Source: a virus
Strand: one strand, 5' to 3'
Length of the DNA: 63,677 nt
IMG/VR virus record: IMGVR_UViG_3300032883_000356
Span: 1-63,677 of that record
Position numbers and translations under genes: made by a program. Shown here piece by piece: positions 1 through 6,762 of the stretch (positions within the stretch are counted from its first letter, which is position 1; each line of letters opens with the position of its first letter). Below the pieces are notes generated by a model. That model saw only the letters and a program-made list of their open reading frames with translations, was not told the origin of the DNA and did no database searches.

Positions 1-74
1 GGGTAGACTATGACCCCTTATCTAGAAAATTACAAGACGGATTTGACATGATGAGGAATGATAACGATGAGTAA
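1..74 (+). CDS. C-terminal end of an unidentified gene (partial)
   Basis: An open frame enters from the left edge and ends at TAA 72-74, giving a short acidic tail (DYDPLSRKLQDGF, then MMRNDNDE). It overlaps the likely start of the recombinase gene by 8 bases in an ATGAGTAA arrangement typical of translational coupling, which is the main argument that it is coding. Too little is visible to assign a function. Confidence 0.35.
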   Translation, partial: VDYDPLSRKLQDGFDMMRNDNDE

Positions 75-651
75 GCTATTTCTCACTGAGTCCAAAATCA
101 ACGGACTCTTACAACTGGCAAGCACGAAGCCACGGGACTTTGCCTTGTTCCATCTTGCCCTAGCTACCGGGTTTAGAGCCGGAGACCTGTTATCATTACA
201 AATTTGCGACATAGCCAATAACAGTCTTGGTATAGTACTTCCTACTATCAAAATTAGAATGCAAAAAACTGGCAAGATTGTCGAGCGCAACCTTCCCGAA
301 GCTTGTAGAATAGCCCTATACCTATATATTAACACAAGAAATGACCGGAATCCGTATCTTTTTCCCGGACGAAATGCGATCCAACCGTTGGACAGGAGTA
401 CGCTTCACAGGATCTACAAAAGATACCTGGCTGAATTGCTACCAAAAGCCGACCTTAGGGGTGCCGCCTGCCACACAACCAGGCGCTCGGTTGCTAAAAT
501 AATTTCAGACAAAGCTGGAAGGATAGAGCCCGCCACCAGATTTCTGGGACACACATCTATCGGTACCACAATAGCCTACCTAGATATGGATGGATATGGA
601 AAGCAGGCCGATGAAATAGTGAAATCCTTGCCTTGGAACCATAATTCATGA
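67..651 (+). CDS. Short tyrosine recombinase / phage integrase, catalytic domain only
   Basis: The protein carries the tyrosine recombinase active-site set. Numbered from the ATG at 58, this is Arg40 (TGFRAGD), a candidate beta-hairpin Lys at 70 or 73, His139 and Arg142 (CHTTRR), His165 (LGHTS) and the nucleophile Tyr174 (TIAYLD). Family members cut and rejoin DNA through a 3'-phosphotyrosine. I favour the ATG at 67 over the one at 58, because GAGG at 53-56 is correctly spaced only for 67 and an upstream gene ends across it. At about 194 residues the protein lacks the N-terminal core-binding domain of ordinary integrases, and an in-frame TGA at 52-54 shows the frame does not extend left. It could act as a minimal Xer-like resolvase or be a remnant. 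No attachment site or repressor gene is visible nearby. Confidence 0.85.
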   Translation: MSKLFLTESKINGLLQLASTKPRDFALFHLALATGFRAGDLLSLQICDIANNSLGIVLPTIKIRMQKTGKIVERNLPEACRIALYLYINTRNDRNPYLFPGRNAIQPLDRSTLHRIYKRYLAELLPKADLRGAACHTTRRSVAKIISDKAGRIEPATRFLGHTSIGTTIAYLDMDGYGKQADEIVKSLPWNHNS

Positions 652-657
652 TATAAT
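628..657 (+). promoter_or_regulatory. Extended -10 promoter before the glycosyltransferase cassette
   Basis: TATAAT at 652-657 is preceded by TGA, giving an extended -10 (TGATATAAT) that overlaps the recombinase stop codon. A partial -35 (TTGCCT, 628-633) lies 18 bases upstream. Transcription would begin near 664, only a couple of bases before the ATG at 666, so the first cassette gene would have almost no leader. Confidence 0.5.
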
Positions 658-665
658 CACGGATT

Positions 666-1364
666 ATGGTAAATAGCGTTTCTTTGATCGTGGCTACATT
701 TGGGTCTAGGGAAATATGGGACCCATTAGCCGAAAGAGCATTACAATCAGTCTATATCCAGACCAGACCTCCTGACGAAATTCATCGTATACACAAAGAT
801 ACACTTCACGACGCTCGCAATGAAGGCGCATTTCTATCCAGATCGGACTTGCTATGTTTTCTGGATGCCGATGATGAACTGGAACCGGAATACATAGAAG
901 CAATGATGTTTTGTAATTCCACCATACCATCCTTGCGCTATCCAAAAGTTCGTCGTATTCATGATCCATCTGTTGATCCAGAATCTTATCCTGCGGTATC
1001 CATAGCACCCAGGTCCCTTTATTACGGTAACTACATGGTTATAGGAACCCTGATCAGTAGGGAACAATTCTTAAAACTAAATGGTTTTAGAGACCTTCCA
1101 GCCTACGAAGATTGGGATCTCTGGATAAGATGCTGTAAGGATGGAGCTAGACCAGTTCTGGTTCCACGAGCAATTTACAGGGCTCATGTAAGTAAAAATG
1201 GGCGAAACCTGGTAAAAAACCCAGGAGAACTCTGCAAACAAATACTTTCCTACAATCAAATAAACGGAATTAGACATATAAACAGCAGCAGAAATATAAG
1301 ATTTAGATATGCCGATGAAAAATATAATAGAAGGCAAAAACGATTTCCTATTCCAAACCGATGA
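666..1364 (+). CDS. Family 2 glycosyltransferase (GT-A fold)
   Basis: The N-terminus reads as the first strand of a GT-A nucleotide-sugar fold (SVSLIVATFGS). The metal-binding motif is FLDADDE, with Asp67 and Asp69-70, followed by the usual region ending in an EDWDLWIRC motif near residue 155. GT2 enzymes transfer sugar from an activated donor to lipid-, protein- or glycan-linked acceptors. About 230 residues is near the size of a bare catalytic domain, with no membrane helix visible. It is first in a plus-strand run of four genes that includes two more GT2 genes and an AlgJ-like gene, which suggests surface-glycan or virion-glycan modification. The acceptor and sugar cannot be read from sequence. 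Its last 56 bases overlap the next gene. Confidence 0.85.
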   Translation: MVNSVSLIVATFGSREIWDPLAERALQSVYIQTRPPDEIHRIHKDTLHDARNEGAFLSRSDLLCFLDADDELEPEYIEAMMFCNSTIPSLRYPKVRRIHDPSVDPESYPAVSIAPRSLYYGNYMVIGTLISREQFLKLNGFRDLPAYEDWDLWIRCCKDGARPVLVPRAIYRAHVSKNGRNLVKNPGELCKQILSYNQINGIRHINSSRNIRFRYADEKYNRRQKRFPIPNR

Positions 1365-2229
1365 GTTTGTTATAGAATTAATCACTGGTAAAATTCCACT
1401 CAGTCCAGAGGATACTCAGTCCTGGTTAGAATTGATGAATTCCAGAATTGGAGCTTCAAGGTCTAGGGGAGCTGAATATTTTTTATTTGTTGCACCAGAA
1501 AAGCACGTAGTATACAAAAAATATTTACCAGAGGATGTTATAATATCAACAGACCGACCGGTAATTGACCTAGCCAGAACATTTTCTATTAATAAGCTCG
1601 ATAAACACTTTCTTTATCCGGTAAATGCTTTATCTGGACACGCTCAGATATACTCTCCACGGGCAGAAATGGGCTCTTATGATCGATACGAATCGCACTG
1701 GAATGGATATGGGGTTTTTGTCGCCTATCTCGATCTTTGTAAAAAATTAAACAGTCTCGGAAGAGCGCCTGTTCCGTCAATTGACCCCAGCTGTATGGAT
1801 TTTTCTTATGAAAATCAAGACGGTCATTGCGATCTAGGATTAAGACTTATTCCTCCTAAGATAGAGCCACATCTGGGGGCTAAGAAGATTCACCCGGAAG
1901 GAAGATGTATTTTTGATAACACGAAATTCTCAGCTGGAAATCTCAAGGTTCTTGTTAATAAAGACAAATCATTACCAAGACTTGTAATATTTAGAGATTC
2001 ATTCAGTAACCTCCTACTACCACTCTTGGCTGAGTCATTCAGTAGAATTGTAGCTATAGCCACTTGGCATCTACTTGTTCCGATAATCGAATCAGAGAGA
2101 CCGGATTATGTGGTTACACAGATAGCAGAACGTTATTTGTCTGGACCACATATAAAAATACATGCGGCTAGCCCCGATGTTCATTGCCTTTGTGGGATGA
2201 CGGTGGAACAGATCAAGGATAAAGCATAA
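1309..2229 (+). CDS. AlgJ/AlgX/DltD-like SGNH-type protein (possible O-acetyl transfer or hydrolysis)
   Basis: Three landmarks of the AlgX/AlgJ SGNH superfamily are present: an N-terminal GKNDFLF (residues 9-15, like the G-x-x-x-WLF of AlgJ), SHWNGYG with His130, and FRDSFSN with candidate nucleophile Ser231. In the bacterial family the segment before HW is usually D-x-HW; here it is YESHW, so Glu128 would replace the Asp. Family members move O-acetyl groups on exopolysaccharides in the periplasm. No signal peptide or membrane anchor is visible, so a cytoplasmic or virion role is possible. The conserved N-terminal motif requires a start at 1309 or 1315, so the 56-base overlap with the preceding glycosyltransferase appears genuine. 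Placement among glycosyltransferases suggests glycan decoration. Confidence 0.7.
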   Translation: MPMKNIIEGKNDFLFQTDEFVIELITGKIPLSPEDTQSWLELMNSRIGASRSRGAEYFLFVAPEKHVVYKKYLPEDVIISTDRPVIDLARTFSINKLDKHFLYPVNALSGHAQIYSPRAEMGSYDRYESHWNGYGVFVAYLDLCKKLNSLGRAPVPSIDPSCMDFSYENQDGHCDLGLRLIPPKIEPHLGAKKIHPEGRCIFDNTKFSAGNLKVLVNKDKSLPRLVIFRDSFSNLLLPLLAESFSRIVAIATWHLLVPIIESERPDYVVTQIAERYLSGPHIKIHAASPDVHCLCGMTVEQIKDKA

Positions 2230-3257
2230 TGAAACTAGCAGTTTTCGTAGTTACCAAACGCCCTAACATGATTGGTAATATTTTAAGAAATCTTAAACAC
2301 CAGGCAGTACAACCGGACTCATTAGTAATTATGACAAATGGGTTTGAATTGAATGATGCCGGTGAACAACTATTTAAAGATTTAAAAATTAAAGATACCG
2401 TTTGCCGCAAAGGATCAAATGAACACTATCGACTCGTACAAAACCACGCAATAACTCAGTGCGTACAATTAATAGAAAATGGTATGGTTTGCCTTTTCGA
2501 TGACGATGATTACTATGGCCCTAAATATCTTTCCCAGATCAAAGAAACAAAAGATAAACATCCAGATGCTATAATAATCTGCAAACATGCTTCTCATTAT
2601 AGTGTTGTTAGGGAAGACGGAGAATTTTATTCCAGGGAATTGTTTGAGATGAAGGCAGTGAACGGTACAAAGACTAGGGTGTTTATTGAGGCAACGCTAT
2701 GTATAGATGCCGATTATTGGGCAAATAAAAGCGATATCAGGTTACCCGGCCACGCCAACTTAGCAGAGATCGAATACGCCAACGCAGTGTATCAACGCTG
2801 GATGGAAGATACCTATGCCTACAAAGACGAAATCGAACGAACCGAATATGGTCAACGTATACTCGGAATTATAAAAAATCCATTAATCGTAGTACCACCT
2901 TCAATGCCTTGGGCACCATTCTATACCACCGGACCAGAGGAATTCTATTTTCGAAGATTTGAGCTAGGTGATCATAAACATACCTGGACAGCCGATAGAA
3001 ATAGATTCGTAAAAGGCGCTATACCAACAGAAATAATCAACACATCGATACCCAAAGAAACACCGATATCCCGTTTCAGATCTCACGGTCGAACAATTTA
3101 TCCGGACAAGTTGAAACTTTTAGATTACCTAGGAAAAGAACATGAATTTTGGAATCGTTATACCAAACAAGTACCAAGACGTGATAGGTCCACTTGTAGA
3201 GTCAATCAAAAAATACGAAACCCCTACCAGGATAATAATCATCGCAGACGGACATAG
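2229..3257 (+). CDS. Family 2 glycosyltransferase
   Basis: A GT2-type N-terminus (KLAVFVVTKRPNMI) is followed by the metal-binding motif CLFDDDDYYGPKYL with Asp91-94, as in GT-A enzymes. The C-terminal half is not recognised. The start codon overlaps the stop of the AlgJ-like gene (TAATG), so the two are probably translationally coupled. The last 116 bases, coding for a basic, low-complexity tail, overlap the next gene in another frame. Because the next gene is clearly coding there, this tail may be non-functional, or a small insertion/deletion may have removed an earlier stop. Role within the cassette is inferred as sugar transfer; substrate unknown. Confidence 0.8.
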   Translation: MKLAVFVVTKRPNMIGNILRNLKHQAVQPDSLVIMTNGFELNDAGEQLFKDLKIKDTVCRKGSNEHYRLVQNHAITQCVQLIENGMVCLFDDDDYYGPKYLSQIKETKDKHPDAIIICKHASHYSVVREDGEFYSRELFEMKAVNGTKTRVFIEATLCIDADYWANKSDIRLPGHANLAEIEYANAVYQRWMEDTYAYKDEIERTEYGQRILGIIKNPLIVVPPSMPWAPFYTTGPEEFYFRRFELGDHKHTWTADRNRFVKGAIPTEIINTSIPKETPISRFRSHGRTIYPDKLKLLDYLGKEHEFWNRYTKQVPRRDRSTCRVNQKIRNPYQDNNHRRRT

Positions 3258-3813
3258 CAATTCCTATAGTTTCGACATAATCCCCTATACCGAAGAACAT
3301 TTCGTCTATTCCAAAGCGGTAAATCTTGGCATAAAAGCTCTTGGTAATGACGACGTAATTTTATTAAACGACGATTGCCGAATAATAGAACCAAATACAT
3401 TCCAACGGTTAGATAAAATAGGTCGCTCCAGGCCAGAAATAGGACTCATCAGTCCTTTAATTAAAGGTGGGGTGGGTAATGAATTTCAACGATGGTATGG
3501 AAGAAATATGTATTGGAAACCCAGCGAACCATTAAAATACATCCATGGTATTAAACCGGTTTGTTTTCCGTGTGTATGGATTAGCAGGCAGTTGATCAAC
3601 ACCATAGGATTACTGAATGAGAACATCGTGGGGTACGGAGGGGATGACAACGAATATTGTATCCGTACAAGAAAGACAAGATTCAGGACCGCAATAACAA
3701 GCTCAATAGTTATTCAGCATGGAGACGGAAGCGACGGAAGTATCAGGGGTAGATCCTGGAGCGTAAGCTTTGCACGTAGACATCCCGTAGTTAAAAAGGA
3801 AAAATCTCGTTAA
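3142..3813 (+). CDS. Family 2 glycosyltransferase
   Basis: It starts with a canonical GT2 strand-turn (NFGIVIPNKYQDVIGPLVES), has VILLNDDCRI with Asp77-78 as the metal-binding pair, and carries the downstream GYGGDDNEYCIR motif typical of rhamnosyl- or GT2-type enzymes. AGGA seven bases before ATG 3142 supports the start. The start lies 116 bases inside the preceding gene. The 3' end overlaps the convergent CgeB-like glycosyltransferase gene by 23 bases, so the plus-strand cassette ends exactly where the minus-strand genome begins. Confidence 0.8.
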   Translation: MNFGIVIPNKYQDVIGPLVESIKKYETPTRIIIIADGHSNSYSFDIIPYTEEHFVYSKAVNLGIKALGNDDVILLNDDCRIIEPNTFQRLDKIGRSRPEIGLISPLIKGGVGNEFQRWYGRNMYWKPSEPLKYIHGIKPVCFPCVWISRQLINTIGLLNENIVGYGGDDNEYCIRTRKTRFRTAITSSIVIQHGDGSDGSIRGRSWSVSFARRHPVVKKEKSR

Positions 3814-4642
3814 TAATTGCACTATACCTGTCTTCAACGGAATGATTTAACCTGACAAACGATTGAACCTCTTCCATATCATGTTTCGTTTTCCCATATA
3901 ATACAGAATCGATTTGCTCTACCATCTCGTCTAACGTAACAAAATACGATGTACGTTCGAGCAATCCTGGAAGCAATTGGAGGTCTGGGGTTACTTTTGT
4001 AACAAGTTCTGTTCCATTTCCCAATACTTCAAAAACCCGAAAGTTTAAATCGTCTTTGATTGGATAGTTTATACTTACCCTTGACCTCCTAACGATTGAA
4101 TCCATATTGGTATAATCTGTTACAGCAAGAAATCCATTCCCATATTCTTTTTTTAATCGATCAATACATTCATTCCTGTCCTTAAAAAAAGCCGAGCCCC
4201 ATCTACAAACAAAACTAATATCAATATCTTTAGTAGTATAATTGAGAGCAATTTTATCCCTAGTGGTAGGCCAACATAATGGTAGCCAGTAAACCCTGTC
4301 ATGCCCTACAGCCTGTTTAATACGTGGAATATTTACAGAAACAGCAACGAAAAGCTGATCGAAAAGTTTGGCATATTCTATTCTTTCTGTATAGTTTACG
4401 TGCGAATCGATATACCACCAAGCTTTGGGCACATTGGGAAAGGCGCGATACAGTGGTTCATACAGGGCTATACCGTTGTTTCCTTCGCGTTCAATAATGA
4501 TATCTGGTTGGAATTCCCCAACTTCTGTTATTAATTTTTTCCAGTTCCAGTTTTCTTTGATTACATCGTCTATATCTCGATGCATCGTCTTATGGCCTGG
4601 AAGATCTGGCCAGTGCCAGTAAGATAGATTAAGAATTTGCAT
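3791..4642 (-). CDS. CgeB/YkvP-like glycosyltransferase (GT-B type)
   Basis: The C-terminal half has the pattern of the spore-maturation CgeB / Glyco_trans_1_2 domain: NFRVFEVLGNGTELVT followed by a run leading to LERTSYFVTLDEM, where a sugar-nucleotide-binding loop is expected. The N-terminal half (QILNLSYWHW..., AWWYIDSHVN) fits the first Rossmann domain of GT-B enzymes. It follows thyX with a 14-base overlap, so it is transcribed with the minus-strand metabolic genes although its likely function matches the facing plus-strand cassette. Acceptor unknown. Confidence 0.7.
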   Translation of the reverse strand: MQILNLSYWHWPDLPGHKTMHRDIDDVIKENWNWKKLITEVGEFQPDIIIEREGNNGIALYEPLYRAFPNVPKAWWYIDSHVNYTERIEYAKLFDQLFVAVSVNIPRIKQAVGHDRVYWLPLCWPTTRDKIALNYTTKDIDISFVCRWGSAFFKDRNECIDRLKKEYGNGFLAVTDYTNMDSIVRRSRVSINYPIKDDLNFRVFEVLGNGTELVTKVTPDLQLLPGLLERTSYFVTLDEMVEQIDSVLYGKTKHDMEEVQSFVRLNHSVEDRYSAIINEIFPF

Positions 4643-5261
4643 TATCTTTTCCTTTTATATATTCATCAAAAACTACCGGTATCCTAATATATGCGTCTTC
4701 GAGGATCATTTCGGCCACCTGACACATTTGAGGATGTGCAGCTTTATCTGTTCGCAATTTAAAGAAGTGTCTCCATTCACGAAGATTGCCAGTAATTACG
4801 ATTTCAGTCTTTAGACAAGTTGGTAATATACCACGAGCGATTTGTGGGAATTGACCTTCAGCTATTTCTAATTCATAAATCTCTTGTGTTCTTTCAAAAT
4901 GTGCTGTGCGACGATGGATTTGGATCAACGTTAAGACATCAGGAAAGATAATCTGTATTCCACCCGTGAATTGGCCTTTGGTGTAGTTGCAGTAACGAGT
5001 AGATTCTTGAGCATAACTAAATAATCTATGCCGGACGATTTCATGGGAAACGCCGCGATCACAAACTACACGATAACCCATACTGGCATGCTCAATCATA
5101 GCCTCATGCCCTCTTCTTAAAAGGTTTCTTACAAATCTTTCCGCTGAATCATCTGTTACTTTATCCTCTGATTTATAACAGGTTCTGGCCGCAATCTCAA
5201 TTGTTTGTAACGGGTTTGGTGACATCCATAAAAATTGGATACTGGGTTCTACTATCTTCAC
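4629..5261 (-). CDS. thyX: FAD-dependent thymidylate synthase ThyX
   Basis: The ThyX signature RHR-x7-S is intact (Arg77-His78-Arg79 to Ser87, in RHRLFSYAQES), followed by TRY at 88-90. The enzyme makes dTMP from dUMP using methylenetetrahydrofolate and reduced flavin, acting as a homotetramer in the cytoplasm. The length of 210 residues is normal. The start is GTG at 5261, seven bases after GGAGG. Upstream is a long leader with its own promoter at 5413-5441. The 3' end overlaps the CgeB-like gene by 14 bases. The phage thus supplies its own thymidylate synthesis, which fits with the HD and deoxyribosyltransferase genes nearby. Confidence 0.96.
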   Translation of the reverse strand: MKIVEPSIQFLWMSPNPLQTIEIAARTCYKSEDKVTDDSAERFVRNLLRRGHEAMIEHASMGYRVVCDRGVSHEIVRHRLFSYAQESTRYCNYTKGQFTGGIQIIFPDVLTLIQIHRRTAHFERTQEIYELEIAEGQFPQIARGILPTCLKTEIVITGNLREWRHFFKLRTDKAAHPQMCQVAEMILEDAYIRIPVVFDEYIKGKDNANS

Positions 5262-5326
5262 TACTTATCCTCCATAAATCACAAATGGCCCCCTGTATAT
5301 CTTTCATTCGGGAGCCATTCGTTTTC

Positions 5327-5422
5327 TTACGCTGCCAAAGGCAGCGCTTCTAATTCACTGTTGTTTTTTATTTTGTTTTCTAAACATAACGCTAATTTCA
5401 GCGCACGAATATATAATAGCAT
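5327..5422 (-). CDS. Possible 31-residue leader ORF upstream of thyX
   Basis: ATG 5422 opens a 31-codon frame (MLLYIRALKLALCLE ... LEALPLAA) ending in the leader hairpin. AGGA lies 11 bases upstream. The predicted promoter -10 element overlaps its start, so the ORF would be translated only from read-through transcripts. Treated as tentative: it could be a small phage protein or chance. Confidence 0.3.
   Translation of the reverse strand: MLLYIRALKLALCLENKIKNNSELEALPLAA
5330..5346 (-). other. Perfect hairpin in the thyX leader
   Basis: CGCTGCC and GGCAGCG are perfectly complementary over 7 bp around a 3-base loop. No T-run follows in the minus direction, so it is a structured element of the leader rather than a simple terminator. 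It would lie about 70 bases upstream of the thyX start codon. Confidence 0.5.
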
Positions 5423-5441
5423 GGTTCTTAGTTCCTGTCAA
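5413..5441 (-). promoter_or_regulatory. Near-consensus sigma70-type promoter for thyX
   Basis: On the minus strand TTGACA (5436-5441) is followed after exactly 17 bases by TATTAT (5413-5418). Transcription would start near 5406 and give a leader of about 145 bases before the GTG of thyX. The -35 lies inside the last codons of the upstream zinc-ribbon gene. Confidence 0.7.
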
Positions 5442-5823
5442 GGATTTTCGCCTTCTCCATAATTGCTTCAGCTTTTTTGTTTTTGTGCTGCTTTACTAAT
5501 TCAGATGCATTAATCTTTCTGCATTTATCAGAGCAAAGCTTCATATGACCATTTGAGGCGTAAAATACAGCCCCACAAACCTTACATACCCTCTTCTGAG
5601 GCCTTGGTACGGGTTTTCCGTCTGCGTTCAATAGCAAGGTTGTTTTGTGGGTAAGATTGGCCTTCTGCTGGGTATCCTCGGGAAGTCCATTAAACAAACG
5701 GATCGTTTCCCGGTTGGCATGGATGATCAACACTTCAGGCATACCGTTTTTAATCCAGATATCTCTTAAGGCTATTTCTCTGGAGCCTCGGGAGATAGGC
5801 TTTTCTGTTGCTCTTCTTGACAT
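5428..5823 (-). CDS. Small zinc-ribbon protein of unknown function
   Basis: A 131-residue protein with a C-terminal treble-clef-like cysteine set, CKVCGAVF and, 12 residues on, CSDKC, followed by a basic lysine-rich tail. The N-terminal part contains GSREIALRDIW and no recognised domain. The zinc site suggests nucleic-acid or protein binding. It overlaps the 3' end of the putative nuclease gene 5772-6134 by 52 bases, with AAGGA upstream of the ATG. Confidence 0.6.
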   Translation of the reverse strand: MSRRATEKPISRGSREIALRDIWIKNGMPEVLIIHANRETIRLFNGLPEDTQQKANLTHKTTLLLNADGKPVPRPQKRVCKVCGAVFYASNGHMKLCSDKCRKINASELVKQHKNKKAEAIMEKAKILDRN

Positions 5824-6134
5824 AATAGATTTTCCTTAACAATATTTAATCTTCCAACTAGGTCTTCAAAATCCCCGCGTCTGATTACAACAAGATCATT
5901 ACTTCTGATTTCATCAGCTAGGTGGATCGAAAGAATAGGAATCTTCCCTTCTGGGGCATTGTGCTTGGCCTGTTCATACCAATCTCTGAGCTTTTTGGGG
6001 TAATTTTTAAATTCTCTGTGTTTACATTCTATGGAGAAAAGCGGGTGGCTTACATCCTCTTTTTCGAAGTGATTTCTTTTTCCACCTATCTTACTCCACG
6101 ACAATTCATTTTTCTTCCAAGTCTTCGTAGGCAT
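5772..6134 (-). CDS. Probable PD-(D/E)XK-type nuclease (Hjc/resolvase-like)
   Basis: The segment HPLFSIECKHRE carries an E-x-K pair on a predicted strand, followed by a helix with WYEQAKHNAPEGK and then IPILSIHL and DLVVIRRGDFEDL. This order (ExK strand, Q-A helix, strand with a D-rich turn) is what small phage PD-(D/E)XK nucleases and Hjc-type resolvases show. The likely role is trimming or resolving branched DNA. The protein is 120 residues, a normal size for the group. It begins two bases after the HD gene's stop codon. The assignment rests on pattern only. Confidence 0.55.
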   Translation of the reverse strand: MPTKTWKKNELSWSKIGGKRNHFEKEDVSHPLFSIECKHREFKNYPKKLRDWYEQAKHNAPEGKIPILSIHLADEIRSNDLVVIRRGDFEDLVGRLNIVKENLLCQEEQQKSLSPEAPEK

Positions 6135-6135
6135 A

Positions 6136-6678
6136 TTATCTCGCTTGTAAAATTAATATCTGGTTCATAAACATATTTTCGGCTTCTTCGGACGATAATG
6201 GTACAATTGGGGCTGGGAGTATAGGAATATCTGTTGCCCACCCAGGCAGAAGAGGGCCTAATAAACATCTAGCTTCTTCCATTCCTACTATAGCGTCCCA
6301 TTCTTTTACATCTTGCGGTTCTTCTGGGTCGAGGCCGAATTTTTTACACACGGCTTTCATGATGTTATTTTCTATTTCTACATAAGGGATCATATCTTTA
6401 TGATGCTTAACCGGTCTTGCCATATCACAAATATACGCCTCCGAGGCATCATGAAGTAAACCCCAAAGTTTGTTTTCACTTTTGCAATATCTAGAAACCA
6501 AGGCTGAATGTTGGGCCACGCTATAAAATTTTCTAGTATGTCCGGTAAATCTACATATCATAGATAAAGCATGAGCGATATCTTCTATAAAGATATCTTC
6601 TGGCTTTGGATCGAATGGATGAAATTTATGATGACTGTAAGTCTGAATCCAGTTTCCTTTACTATATTCAATTGACAT
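6136..6678 (-). CDS. HD-domain phosphohydrolase (YfbR-like, nucleotidase)
   Basis: From the favoured start (ATG 6678, preceded by AGGAGA at good spacing) the protein is 180 residues. The HD superfamily metal ligands are visible: His36 (EDIAHALS), His57 (SVAQHSALV) and His76-Asp77 (GLLHDASEAY), with a later E and D in the IPYVEIENNI region. Phage relatives of this type hydrolyse deoxynucleoside monophosphates. A longer frame runs 28 codons further into a CT-repeat but has no ribosome-binding site, so I reject it. Together with ThyX and a MazG-like protein it points to control of the host nucleotide pool. Confidence 0.85.
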   Translation of the reverse strand: MSIEYSKGNWIQTYSHHKFHPFDPKPEDIFIEDIAHALSMICRFTGHTRKFYSVAQHSALVSRYCKSENKLWGLLHDASEAYICDMARPVKHHKDMIPYVEIENNIMKAVCKKFGLDPEEPQDVKEWDAIVGMEEARCLLGPLLPGWATDIPILPAPIVPLSSEEAENMFMNQILILQAR

Positions 6679-6718
6679 TGTAAATTCTCCTATTTTCTTC
6701 CTAGGGTCGCTTAGGGTT

Positions 6719-6759
6719 GGTACGCATCTCTCTAGAGAGAGAGAGAGAGAGATGCTACC
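6719..6759 (-). repeat. GA/CT microsatellite forming a long hairpin
   Basis: The gap between the EndoVII-fusion gene and the HD gene holds an (AG)n run flanked by complementary arms: GGTA-GCATCTCTCT and AGAGAGATGC-TACC, with one unpaired base. The transcript could fold into a hairpin of roughly 14 bp. No T-run follows. Possible roles are attenuation, mRNA stabilisation or processing. Confidence 0.6.
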
Positions 6760-6762
6760 CAA

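Noticed and set aside
666-5261. Idea that the glycosyltransferases plus ThyX make hypermodified phage DNA
   Set aside because: The ThyX motif is ordinary, no base-modifying enzyme (hydroxymethylase, base kinase) is seen, and the AlgJ-like gene points to glycans. It cannot be excluded but is not supported.
5160-5305. A short frame starting MKDIQGAICDLWRI overlapping the start of thyX
   Set aside because: No ribosome-binding site precedes it and it runs into the conserved thyX N-terminus in another frame.
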